Shown in pieces: positions 55,914 to 64,000 of a stretch of DNA of 64,000 nucleotides. Under the pieces are notes generated by a model, which was given only the letters and a program-made list of their open reading frames with translations, was not told the DNA's origin and did not search any database. The position numbers and the translations under genes were made by a program. Origin of the DNA: Prolixibacteraceae bacterium (lineage in GTDB: Bacteria > Bacteroidota > Bacteroidia > Bacteroidales > Prolixibacteraceae). Each line of letters starts with the position of its first letter. Within the stretch, counting starts at the first letter, position 1. Location of the stretch: NCBI GenBank assembly GCA_028377305.1, contig JAONJW010000004.1, forward strand, positions 1-64,000, written 5' to 3'.

Positions 55914-56404
55914 AGTAATTAATGATAAATAGTAAATCAATTATTCAAAAACCATCGCATTCTAAGGATATTACCAAATATAAACAATACCAACTATTTT
56001 CCGTAACGACCTTCGCTTTTTATGATATATATTTTAAACCACAAACATTGTGCAGGTTCGACTTAATAATTACCAAACACTAAAACCGGCACCCAAAGTA
56101 TCCACAGAAGTTATGACTTTTAATTAGCCTATTCATATCAACAAGACTAAATGACGATCTTTAGCAACACGAAATCAAACCTATTTTCCTCTCTCAAAAC
56201 AAAGCTCGATAGTCTTTGTTTATTCAATCATCTATACATGAAATCATCTACTTACATACTTAAAACGACCTTTAAGCCCTAGAATAATATGTTTTATGAC
56301 AACACTCATCTTTTAAATTATATTAATTCTATTACTTGCGCTTCTCTTTCACTCCCAAAATTTATGTTAGAAAGGGCTATACTAATTAAAAAACAAACAT
56401 ATCT
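55914..56404. other. Gap with promoter candidate for the binding protein
   Basis: On the minus strand TATATTTG (55982-55975) is an exact -7 box, giving a leader of about 55 bases. The rest is A/T-rich and shows no gene or repeat. Confidence 0.4.
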
Positions 56405-57031
56405 ATGGATACAACAACATTAGTAGAATGGGCAGGCTATACAGCTTCTGTAATTGTGGCCATCTCACTTACGATGACCTCAATGATTAAACTTCGATGG
56501 TTTAACCTTATTGGTTCTCTTATCTTCACTATCTATGGCTTTATCATTGAAGCTTATCCTATTGCTCTTGTCAATGCTTTCATTGTAGGAGTAAACATCG
56601 TATTTCTATTTAAGATGTACACCAAACACGACTACTTCACATCACTAGAAGTAGACCGGAATGACCCTTACTTCAAAGGATGCCTCAAATTCTATAGAGA
56701 GCAACTTCTACAAGAATACCCAGAAATCGACACCCCTTTAAACAACGAATCGATTGTATTAATCCTAAGAGATATGTCTGTAGCTGGATTCTGTATTGGA
56801 AATATCGAAGGAGACACCTTAGATCTAAAACTTGACTATGCAACCCCTCCATACAGAGATTTTAAGACTGGTAAATACCTTTTCGAAAATAAAAACTCGG
56901 TATACAAGAGCAAAGGAATTACCACAGTGAAAGCTGTTCCACCAGCAGAACATTATCACAAATACTATAAATCGGTAGGATTCAAAGAAGAAGAAATTAA
57001 CGGTAAGACTTGCTTTACAAAGTCAATATAA
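56405..57031 (+). CDS. YgjV-like membrane domain fused to a GNAT-like cytoplasmic domain
   Basis: 208 residues. Three membrane helices (about 8-75; YTASVIVAISLTMTSMIKLRWFNLIGSLIFTIYGF) match the YgjV/PQ-loop-like family. They are followed by a soluble C-terminal domain (about 90-208) whose end, EHYHKYYKSVGFKEEE, resembles the last strand and helix of acetyltransferases. The function is unknown; acetyltransferase activity is inference. It is bounded by a hairpin at 57043-57072. Confidence 0.75.
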   Translation: MDTTTLVEWAGYTASVIVAISLTMTSMIKLRWFNLIGSLIFTIYGFIIEAYPIALVNAFIVGVNIVFLFKMYTKHDYFTSLEVDRNDPYFKGCLKFYREQLLQEYPEIDTPLNNESIVLILRDMSVAGFCIGNIEGDTLDLKLDYATPPYRDFKTGKYLFENKNSVYKSKGITTVKAVPPAEHYHKYYKSVGFKEEEINGKTCFTKSI

Positions 57032-57042
57032 CCACCGTAGTG

Positions 57043-57072
57043 TTAGAGAGGTTTGTTACAGAACCTCTCTAA
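57043..57072. terminator. Hairpin terminator between convergent genes
   Basis: TTAGAGAGGTT (57043-57053), loop TGTTACAG and AACCTCTCTAA (57062-57072) form a perfect 11-bp stem between the YgjV-like gene and the aldehyde dehydrogenase gene. The plus side lacks a strong T-run. Confidence 0.65.
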
Positions 57073-57109
57073 ATATTTACTCTTCTTAATAAAAAAAATT
57101 CATCCCCTT

Positions 57110-58564
57110 CTACTTCATAAACCAAGATCCAAAACGATTTACAAACCACGAAACGATACGACTTCTATTCATACATGATGGGAGATTCAACCCCAACATC
57201 TTTTTCATCATTGAGATCTTCTTTTCCGTAAATGGTGGATAACGTTTGATCGTATCGAAACCAGTATGGTGATCATATACCGCTTTGGCATTAGACAGAT
57301 CAAGAAAGCCATGCTTCCCATGGTATTTACCCATTCCTGCAGGACCAACGCCTCCAAAAGGCAGATCAGGAATGGCCAAATGATACAGGCAATCATTCAC
57401 ACAAACTCCTCCAGCAGTAGTGTAATTTAAAATATGGTCTACCACCATTCTATCCTCCGCAAAAACATATAGTGCTAATGGCTTGTCTTTTCCTTGAACC
57501 ATATCGATCCCTTTCTGCATAGAGTCAATCTCTATTACGGGTAAGATAGGGCCAAATATCTCACCCTCCATTACCATAGCATCTGGCGAAACATTCTTTA
57601 ATACTGTCGGAGCAATATATTTGGTATCCCGATCATATTCTCCTCCACATAACACCTCTTGACCTTTCATCAACGATACCAAATCATCGAAAGCCCGATA
57701 ATTGATGATCCGACTATAATCTTTACTCTGCTGGGGATCTCCTTCAAAGAACTGGTCAATCACCTTAGGGACCATATCATAAAATTCATTAGCAATGGAC
57801 TTGTCTAACAGCACATAGTCTGGGGCGACGCATGTTTGACCAGAATTCATTAGTTTTCCTTGGATCAAACGTCGTACACTCACCTCTAGATTACACGAAC
57901 CATGTATAAACGCAGGACTCTTCCCTCCTAGTTCAAGCGTTACTGGAATCAATCTCTTTGATGCCGCTTCCATCACCACTTTCCCTACTCGTCCACTTCC
58001 GGTCACAAATATCTTGTCCCAATGAAGGTCAAGTAAGGACTCATTAGAAGTACTCTCTTCTGTAACCCAGAAAGCATTCGAATCTAAATATCTTGGCACT
58101 AGATCTCGAATCAATGATGTCGTAGCCGATGCCGTTCGCGGAGGTTTAATCACGGCACCATTTCCTGCTGCAATAGCTGGAATTAATGGACCTAAAGTCA
58201 ATTGAAGAGGGTAGTTCCAAGCTCCCATAATCAGAATCACCCCAAGGGGTTCATATCGAATATAAGATCTAGCTGGCTGTAGCGCAGCGGGAGTATCCAC
58301 CACCTCATCTTTCATCCAACGCTTTAGATGATCTAAAGTGTGATCTATTTCCGCAATCAATAGATTTATTTCTGTAAGATACGACTCAAAACTACTCTTG
58401 CCAAGATCAGCAAAAAGTGCTTCCTCGATCGCTTCACTAGACTCCCCCAGCAAACGTTTTAGTGCATAAAGCTGTGTCTCTCGCCATGAACGATCTAGGG
58501 TATTACCTTGACCACAATAACCTCTAATCCCTTCAAATTTACTATTTAGCATATCTTGTATCAT
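57110..58564 (-). CDS. NAD(P)-dependent aldehyde dehydrogenase (class 3/coniferyl-aldehyde type)
   Basis: 484 residues with catalytic Cys245 (SGQTCVAPDY), general base Glu211 (LELGGKSP) and Asn117 (AWNYP). The Rossmann loop is GSGRVGKVVMEAA. The C-terminal region has a hydrophobic/basic end (IVSWFVNRFGSWF), as in class 3 fatty-aldehyde enzymes that associate with membranes. It oxidises aliphatic or aromatic aldehydes to acids. It is monocistronic. Confidence 0.95.
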   Translation of the reverse strand: MIQDMLNSKFEGIRGYCGQGNTLDRSWRETQLYALKRLLGESSEAIEEALFADLGKSSFESYLTEINLLIAEIDHTLDHLKRWMKDEVVDTPAALQPARSYIRYEPLGVILIMGAWNYPLQLTLGPLIPAIAAGNGAVIKPPRTASATTSLIRDLVPRYLDSNAFWVTEESTSNESLLDLHWDKIFVTGSGRVGKVVMEAASKRLIPVTLELGGKSPAFIHGSCNLEVSVRRLIQGKLMNSGQTCVAPDYVLLDKSIANEFYDMVPKVIDQFFEGDPQQSKDYSRIINYRAFDDLVSLMKGQEVLCGGEYDRDTKYIAPTVLKNVSPDAMVMEGEIFGPILPVIEIDSMQKGIDMVQGKDKPLALYVFAEDRMVVDHILNYTTAGGVCVNDCLYHLAIPDLPFGGVGPAGMGKYHGKHGFLDLSNAKAVYDHHTGFDTIKRYPPFTEKKISMMKKMLGLNLPSCMNRSRIVSWFVNRFGSWFMK

Positions 58565-58884
58565 CTATAATTTCTTGATTGAATGAGTTCATCTCTACTA
58601 TAGTAGCGACCTCAACAAATTAAGTATTAATAGCCTCTTATTTTGAAATAACATATAATACTAATTTAATAAATATGAACGACATTTCATGTCATTACAT
58701 GATGGTAAAACAGATATTGATCTTGCGGTCAATATTTGACATAAGTAATATATCAACAGACATCTAACGATATGTAGTTTCTCTTTCTAACACATCTTTA
58801 TCATAAAGAGATCTGCAAAATAGCTTAGATATATCTATTTTTACCCTGTGAAACAACGAAGAAACCATACTATTGTCAAGATAT
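58565..58884. other. Divergent intergenic region, no clear feature
   Basis: It separates the aldehyde dehydrogenase from the DUF819 gene. A/T-rich. TTAATTTG on the minus strand (near 58622) is a one-mismatch -7 box. No gene or structured RNA was seen. Confidence 0.3.
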
Positions 58885-60042
58885 ATGAAAATCACTCTGA
58901 TCATACTATACCTCATTATCATACCGATAATCATCGCTTATCTTCAGCGAAAATCTTCTATTATTCGTAAAATTGGAGCCATACCATTCCTTTACCTATT
59001 AGGTATTGGGCTTCACGAGATTTTTCCTTTCGACAGATGGATAGACGCAACCAAACTCTACCAAATAGAAGAGTCATTCTCTTCCGTGATGTTACTTTTG
59101 GCCATTCCTCTTTTGCTCTTCTCTATCAACATTAAAGAAGAGATCAAAAAAAACAGAGGCATTCTCTCTTCAATTACCATCGCACTTGTATCTCTTATTT
59201 TATCCACCGTTACGGCATTTTTTATTTTTAAAGATAAGGTAGCAGAGGCATACAATGTCTCTGGGATGCTCACTGGATTATATTCTGGAGGATCTCCCAA
59301 CTTAGCTGCGATAAAGAATGCACTGCAAGTCGCACCACAAAGGTTGGTATTGATCGTTAGCTATGACTTTGTCATTGGCATAGGAGTTATTCTATTCTTT
59401 ATCACCATCGCAAAATATATATTCCGTGCGATATTACCCCACAGAGACCAAACGAAAGAACATCATAGTAAGCATATTCACATGGAAGACGAAACCAATA
59501 TATTTGACCGAAACAGATGGAAAGAGATGTTGGTAGGCCTATTTTTTTCATTCATTGTTGTTGCTATCAGTGTTCTGATAGGCAAAGGATTCTCGGAAAC
59601 AACAGGTCCAATTATTACGATCTTAACTGCCACTACACTTGCAATCACACTTGGTCAAATCCCTAGAATAAACCACCTGAAAGGCACTTTCTCTTTAGGG
59701 ATGATGTTTATTCTTATCTTCTCTTTTGCCATCGCAAATATGGCAGATTTCAGTTCCATACAAAAAATAAAGAACCCCTATTTGCTACTCATGATGCTAT
59801 GGGTAATGGGGTGCAACCTAACCACCCATTTTATTCTAGCCTATCTTTTCAAAAAAGATGCAGATAAAACCATGGTATCCATGATTGCTTTCACCTACTC
59901 CCCTGTGATGGTACCAGTGGTCTGTGCTGCCATTAAAAACAGAAAAGTATTGGTCTATGGGATCACCTTTGGTCTATTTGGCTACCTCGTAGGAAACTAT
60001 TTAGGGATATTACTCGCAACTCTTCTTCTGCAGGTAGCCTAA
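58885..60042 (+). CDS. DUF819 family membrane protein
   Basis: About 385 residues from the ATG at 58885; an in-frame TTG at 58873 would add four residues. There are about ten to eleven membrane helices. The conserved motif GMLTGLYSGGSPNLAAIKNAL matches the DUF819 signature with its YTGGS-N box. DUF819 proteins resemble anion/CPA-type transporters, but no substrate is established. It is monocistronic with a strong terminator. Confidence 0.9.
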   Translation: MKITLIILYLIIIPIIIAYLQRKSSIIRKIGAIPFLYLLGIGLHEIFPFDRWIDATKLYQIEESFSSVMLLLAIPLLLFSINIKEEIKKNRGILSSITIALVSLILSTVTAFFIFKDKVAEAYNVSGMLTGLYSGGSPNLAAIKNALQVAPQRLVLIVSYDFVIGIGVILFFITIAKYIFRAILPHRDQTKEHHSKHIHMEDETNIFDRNRWKEMLVGLFFSFIVVAISVLIGKGFSETTGPIITILTATTLAITLGQIPRINHLKGTFSLGMMFILIFSFAIANMADFSSIQKIKNPYLLLMMLWVMGCNLTTHFILAYLFKKDADKTMVSMIAFTYSPVMVPVVCAAIKNRKVLVYGITFGLFGYLVGNYLGILLATLLLQVA

Positions 60043-60049
60043 GAACAAA

Positions 60050-60085
60050 AAAAACGTCTTATTCCCATTCGAATAAGACGTTTTT
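60050..60085. terminator. Bidirectional terminator after the DUF819 gene
   Basis: AAAAACGTCTTATTC, loop CCATTC and GAATAAGACGTTTTT form a perfect 15-bp stem. A/T ends serve the convergent SDR gene as well. Confidence 0.92.
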
Positions 60086-60103
60086 CTTGTAATATTCTAT
60101 CAA

Positions 60104-60832
60104 CTAAGCATCTTGCTTAGTATCTGTAATCACAATCTCTCTAAGAGATACAGCCTGTGGAAGCTCAAAAGTAAATTGGATCGTCTTTGCAACATCCTCT
60201 GCAGTGATATTTACAGCACCAACATCCTCTTTCCACTCTTTATATCCATCAACAATACTCTTGTCTGTTGTATGTTCAATCAACTCAGTCTCTACAGCAC
60301 CAGGAAGTATCGACAAAACACGTACATTGTGTGGGGACATCTCATTTCTTGCGACACGAGTCAATCCAACCACACCAAATTTGCTTGCACAATAAGCCGC
60401 ATGATTACCAAAAGGTTGAACTCCTGCGATAGATGACACGTTGATAATCGTTCCTGATTGACGAGCTTTCATATCATTCATCACGATCTGCATTCCATGC
60501 ATCACTCCCATTACATTAATGTCTAACATCCTCTGCCACTCTTGAGCATTCTGGATACTTAGATCGCCTAATAGCATCACACCAGCGTTGTTTACTAGCA
60601 ATTCAGTCTTGCCATATACAGCTTCCGCTTCTCGTACCGCTTTTTCGAATGTTTCTCTATCGGTTACATCCACCTTACGACACATAGTCTCTGGGAGATT
60701 CAATGCTTCCATCTTTTCAACTCTTCTCGCCAATAAAAGCAATGGATAACCTGATTTACTAAAAGTCTTAGCCATCTCCATTCCGAAACCAGAGCTTGCG
60801 CCTGTAATTACTATTAGTTTTTTGTTAGTCAT
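60104..60832 (-). CDS. SDR family NADP-dependent oxidoreductase (YdfG-like)
   Basis: 242 residues. The classical SDR set is present: TGASSGFGMEMA (10-21), NNAGVM, catalytic Ser in INVSSIAG and YCASKFG with catalytic Tyr and Lys, plus the LPGAVETEL lid. It resembles 3-hydroxy-acid or serine 3-dehydrogenases of the YdfG type. It interconverts a hydroxyl and a keto group on a small acid; the substrate is not certain. It stands alone with its own -7 box. Confidence 0.93.
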   Translation of the reverse strand: MTNKKLIVITGASSGFGMEMAKTFSKSGYPLLLLARRVEKMEALNLPETMCRKVDVTDRETFEKAVREAEAVYGKTELLVNNAGVMLLGDLSIQNAQEWQRMLDINVMGVMHGMQIVMNDMKARQSGTIINVSSIAGVQPFGNHAAYCASKFGVVGLTRVARNEMSPHNVRVLSILPGAVETELIEHTTDKSIVDGYKEWKEDVGAVNITAEDVAKTIQFTFELPQAVSLREIVITDTKQDA

Positions 60833-60887
60833 GATATGAAGTTTATTTAATTTAGATATTGAAATAACAATATTTTTCTTGAATCAA

Positions 60888-60895
60888 CAAAACTA
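60888..60895 (-). promoter_or_regulatory. -7 element for the SDR gene
   Basis: On the minus strand TAGTTTTG (60895-60888) is an exact -7 match 56 bases before the start codon. Confidence 0.4.
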
Positions 60896-61025
60896 CCATT
60901 CTATTTTTCATTTACACACTACCCAATCTTAGATAACCGTATTAACAATCACAAAGTTCAAATCAAATTAGTAACTTATGCCAATTCACCTGATATACAA
61001 TCACATTCAAGAATAAAAAACAACG

Positions 61026-61841
61026 ATGAAAACATCCCTATTTATCTTCACATCACTACTAATTATTGCGACACAAAGCTGCAAAGATAAAACTCCTATA
61101 TGTCCTCTAGATCACGGCGAATGGGAATACATCGCTCACCTTAGCGATGAGTTCAATGGCGACTCCATAGACAGATACAAATGGTACGACTTTAATCCGG
61201 GATGGAAAGGACGCAAACCAGGTTTTTTTTCACCCAAGAATGTTCGTCTCGAAGATGGCGAACTTATACTTACCTCAAAAACAGAAACTCTAGATGGACT
61301 TCCCGAGGGGTATCAAACCTTCACCACCGCCGCAGTGCAAAGTAAAACCCGAATGTTATACGGCTACTATGAAATAAGATGCAAACCTATGAAATCACGC
61401 TGCTCCAGTGCTTTCTGGTTTTATGCTGTGGATGGGAATCTATGGACAGAGATTGATGTATTCGAGATCTGTGGAAAACATCCTCAAAAAGACTATGACA
61501 AGAAATATTTTGCCACCACCCATGTTCTTAGATCACCTGAAACTGGCGATACTCTCAAATCAGATCATGTCGAATGGCACTCGAAAACTCCCTTAGCTAA
61601 CCATTATCTAATTAGTGGGCTGGAGTGGAGAGAGGATTCCATTATTTGGCACCTAAATGGTGAGGTAGTCCGTAGAAGAGAAAACACCCAATGGCACCAA
61701 CCATTATCAGTCAATTTTGATAGCGAGGTAATGGCAAACTGGTTTGGAATGCCTGATCCAAAAGATCCTGAAGGAGAATTCAAAATTGATTATTTAAGAG
61801 TGTGGAGAGATAAAAACTATCAAACAAGGTATAACTACTAA
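61026..61841 (+). CDS. Glycoside hydrolase family 16 lipoprotein (agarase/porphyranase-like)
   Basis: 271 residues. A probable lipoprotein signal ends at Cys19. The GH16 catalytic motif is E142-I-D144-V-F-E147 (nucleophile Glu142, acid/base Glu147), preceded by SAFWFYAVDGNLW. The substrate-binding PGWKGRKPGFFSPKNV pattern resembles beta-agarases and porphyranases of marine Bacteroidota. It cleaves beta-linked galactans or glucans by a retaining mechanism at the cell surface. It is not in a SusCD operon here. It ends with a terminator. Confidence 0.88.
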   Translation: MKTSLFIFTSLLIIATQSCKDKTPICPLDHGEWEYIAHLSDEFNGDSIDRYKWYDFNPGWKGRKPGFFSPKNVRLEDGELILTSKTETLDGLPEGYQTFTTAAVQSKTRMLYGYYEIRCKPMKSRCSSAFWFYAVDGNLWTEIDVFEICGKHPQKDYDKKYFATTHVLRSPETGDTLKSDHVEWHSKTPLANHYLISGLEWREDSIIWHLNGEVVRRRENTQWHQPLSVNFDSEVMANWFGMPDPKDPEGEFKIDYLRVWRDKNYQTRYNY

Positions 61842-61910
61842 AATGGCTATCTCACGCTATATCAAACAACAAGAGAAAAGAAACTTTATTGAATCACTTA
61901 TTAATTCCAC

Positions 61911-61933
61911 AGACATGATTTACGGTCATGTCT
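61911..61933 (+). terminator. Terminator of the GH16 gene
   Basis: AGACATGA, loop TTTACGG and TCATGTCT are followed by ATTTTTTAC. It lies about 70 bases after the stop codon. Confidence 0.82.
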
Positions 61934-62161
61934 ATTTTTTACACACATAATATTAAATAATGTTATTGTGTGTCGCAAACAAATATTTTTTTATTACTTT
62001 GCGCCTACAAAATATCCCTAGTCTAAACAGAAATGTTTAGGCAAATTACATCTATTTATCCCCCTTTACATTTCATATGTAAAAAACCATTTACACCCCT
62101 GAATGCAATGCGATAGTGTGCACTTTAAAGAATGTAAACAAACAACATTTATTAAAGTAAA
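61934..62161. other. Upstream region of the YeeE/YedE gene
   Basis: A/T-rich leader with no gene. TTACTTTG near 61994-62001 is a one-mismatch -7 box. A short inverted repeat CTAAACAGAAATGTTTAG lies at 62023-62040 and could be a small hairpin or operator. Confidence 0.4.
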
Positions 62162-63175
62162 ATGGGAAATGTAACCGTAATTATTACAGGTATAATATTT
62201 GGCTGGTTAATGCAACATTCCAATGTGAACAAATTTAGTTCCATCGCAGGATGTTCCATTCTGAAGAACTTCATCGTACCAAAATTAATGCTAACAACCA
62301 TTGGGGTTGGTATTATCCTTTTTGCCATTTCTGTTCAGATGGGATGGGCTACTTTTCATATCAAACCATTAATTACAGAGAGTCTCATTCTTGGAGGGCT
62401 ACTATTTGGTATGGGGATGGCTATATTAGGAAGCTGTCCTGGTAGTATCATTATATCTAGTGCACAAGGAAGTGTCGATGCCATCATCGGTCTCACAGGA
62501 GCTCTTTGTGGTGCATTTACTTTTAGTCACATCTACCCGTTCTACTCCTCTTTTTTCTCAAGATCATATGGAAACCCATACCTTGCAATGTATTTTTCCT
62601 CTCCTTCATACTACACTATGGCGGTCTTCATAATTGGTGGATTGATGATTCTTGGAGCCTTCTTAATCCATCAGGTAGAAGGAAAAAAACGAAACAAAAA
62701 ATGGCTTATATCGGGAATCACCCTTGCTATTCTTAATAATATTCTTTTACTGAAGCCGCTAGCCAACCGACCAATAGGTGCCTCCACAGCGTTCACCTAT
62801 CTATCGGGGATTGTAACCAACACCCAATCGAATAGCTATTGGAAATTCACACAAACCACTGGAAGCTGGGAACTACTTTTTTTAATCAGTGCTTTTATCT
62901 CAGTTCTCTTCATCTCGATCATCCAAAACCGTTTCCGATTACGAATAATGGATGAGGGGTGGACACGAATGAGAGATTCAAGTATACTAAAAAGGGGCGT
63001 ATGGGCTTTTGTAGGAGGATTCCTTCTCCTCTTTGGTGCGAGAATGGCTCGAGGATGTACTAGCGGTCACATCATCTCAGGGATGATGCAAGGAGCTATC
63101 AGTAGCACCATCTTCTGCATTACTATGTTTATAAGCTTTCTAGCCACAGGACACATCTTTTACAAAAGGAGATAG
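62162..63175 (+). CDS. YeeE/YedE family sulfur-compound transporter
   Basis: 337 residues with about nine or ten helices arranged as two halves in one chain. Each half has its signature: MAILGSCPGSIIISSAQGS (half 1) and GARMARGCTSGHIISGM (half 2), carrying the conserved Cys residues used to relay thiosulfate in YeeE. It probably imports thiosulfate or a related sulfur compound across the inner membrane. No TusA-like protein is adjacent. Lack of selenium-metabolism genes nearby argues against the YedE-Se role. Confidence 0.9.
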   Translation: MGNVTVIITGIIFGWLMQHSNVNKFSSIAGCSILKNFIVPKLMLTTIGVGIILFAISVQMGWATFHIKPLITESLILGGLLFGMGMAILGSCPGSIIISSAQGSVDAIIGLTGALCGAFTFSHIYPFYSSFFSRSYGNPYLAMYFSSPSYYTMAVFIIGGLMILGAFLIHQVEGKKRNKKWLISGITLAILNNILLLKPLANRPIGASTAFTYLSGIVTNTQSNSYWKFTQTTGSWELLFLISAFISVLFISIIQNRFRLRIMDEGWTRMRDSSILKRGVWAFVGGFLLLFGARMARGCTSGHIISGMMQGAISSTIFCITMFISFLATGHIFYKRR

Positions 63176-63316
63176 ATTAATCGAAGTGATCCAACAAGAA
63201 TATCGATATATCTTCTAACCTAATGACCTTTCCTGTCTATATTCAAAACCATCCTATATATTGAAGCATCGCTGTTTCCGTAGATTCTACATTGTAATTC
63301 ATAACTGGTAAAGAAA

Positions 63317-63353
63317 GCCCCCATTCCATATTGAGATAAATGGTATTGGGGGC
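63317..63353. terminator. Terminator between the YeeE/YedE gene and the partial gene
   Basis: GCCCCCATTCCA and TGGTATTGGGGGC form a long stem with one or two mismatches. The plus side is followed by AACTTTTTATT and the minus side by TTTCTTT. Confidence 0.75.
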
Positions 63354-63396
63354 AACTTTTTATTCTATCTGTATGTTCTAATACTCCATTACAAAA

Positions 63397-64000
63397 CTAC
63401 TCTACGACAACACCTATTTCAGAAGCCGAAATCCATGAGATATTATCAATGGCTGCCAAACTCGTAAAACGGAAATATCTAGCTTTCGTACGATTAAACA
63501 TGATACGTTGCTTCACTGGATTGTTCTCAATATTATCGAAACGATCTTTTTTGACCACCGTCCAATGATCTCCATCCATACTTACCTCAAATTGATATTG
63601 TGAACAGATACCACTCTTCGACCCATCTTGTCTTGGAATATAAGTTAGTCCTACTAAACTATGAACTTGCCCCATATCTACAGTCATAAAGTGCGGATGA
63701 CCTTTTACCTTCTCACCCCATGGCGTATGCCACATCGTACGCACACTGCCATCAATAGCCTTTGATGCTTCATAATTTGGTTGTGCTTTGTCTGATGCAA
63801 CCACTTTCCATCCAGAGGCACAAAGATCATATCGCTGACTCACCACTTCGCTCTTTTGCTGATCAGAGTTAATGGTCGCAATAGCTTTCACCTCTCCTCC
63901 TTTACACAAAGGGAAAGCACCACGATAGACCTTAGAACGAACCGTAGGCTCACTACCATCCACGGTGTAATAGACCTTAGTATCTTCGCCTCTCACATCA
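63397..64000 (-). CDS. C-terminal part of a carbohydrate-active or adhesin protein with discoidin domain (partial)
   Basis: The frame is open to the right edge, so only the last 200 or so residues are seen. They contain a chitobiase/hexosaminidase C-terminal-like beta-sandwich (KVYYTVDGSEPTVRSKVYRGAF) and an F5/8 type C (discoidin) domain (about 63-199; AIDGSVRTMWHTPWG...QYQFEVSMDGDHWTVV...ARYFRFTSLA). This pair ends many GH29 alpha-L-fucosidases and GH20 hexosaminidases in Bacteroidota. The catalytic domain lies beyond the window, so the family is not decided. Confidence 0.8.
   Translation of the reverse strand, partial: DVRGEDTKVYYTVDGSEPTVRSKVYRGAFPLCKGGEVKAIATINSDQQKSEVVSQRYDLCASGWKVVASDKAQPNYEASKAIDGSVRTMWHTPWGEKVKGHPHFMTVDMGQVHSLVGLTYIPRQDGSKSGICSQYQFEVSMDGDHWTVVKKDRFDNIENNPVKQRIMFNRTKARYFRFTSLAAIDNISWISASEIGVVVE

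Overview
The window comes from a low-GC member of the Bacteroidota. Support includes two SusC/SusD outer-membrane uptake pairs, many lipoproteins with signal peptides ending in Cys, Bacteroidota-type promoters (TAnnTTTG at -7, seen cleanly upstream of tRNA-Phe with TTTG 19 bases further up), an extended ribosomal protein S16, and a rimM/mutL/rhomboid/dnaE housekeeping set. A GH16 enzyme of the agarase/porphyranase type and a discoidin-domain protein suggest a marine polysaccharide degrader. Placement below phylum is inference.

Layout. 0-7 kb: tRNA-Phe, a lone TonB-dependent receptor, an M16 peptidase plus O-methyltransferase, and a ClC anion transporter with CBS domains. 6.8-18.4 kb: two successive SusC/SusD units on the minus strand (susC2-susD2, then susC1-susD1-lipoprotein), with no glycosidases or regulator genes beside them. 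19.2-22.8 kb: a FabK/nitronate-monooxygenase-type flavoenzyme and a catalytic plus non-catalytic M16 peptidase pair. 22.8-28.2 kb: a decaying accessory stretch with repeats, a lipoprotein gene broken by two frameshifts, a small lipoprotein and a truncated clostripain-like peptidase. 28-51 kb: the conserved core (DUF2851, K+ channel, rpsO-pnp, polyprenol mannosyltransferase, ribD / prmC-recX, rpsP, rimM, tsaC, mutL, two rhomboids, an endonuclease/phosphatase-fold protein, trxA, dnaE, ECF sigma with membrane partner). 51-64 kb: mixed metabolic and envelope genes (esterase, SDRs, S41 peptidase, betaine-type binding protein, YgjV-like protein, aldehyde dehydrogenase, DUF819, GH16, YeeE/YedE, and a partial discoidin-domain protein at the right edge).

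The most interesting signal lies in the long leaders of the two susC genes. Both carry the same architecture. A large hairpin with a U-tract sits about 75 bases before the start codon. Its loop holds an element complementary to the start codon and upstream mRNA (16-17 paired bases in two blocks). A plus-strand rho-independent terminator about 310-340 bases from the start codon suggests an antisense RNA crossing the leader. Sequence differences between the copies often preserve pairing. This looks like an RNA-based switch for SusC/SusD expression, and no protein regulator is encoded next to it.

All functional calls come from reading motifs by eye; no database search was run.
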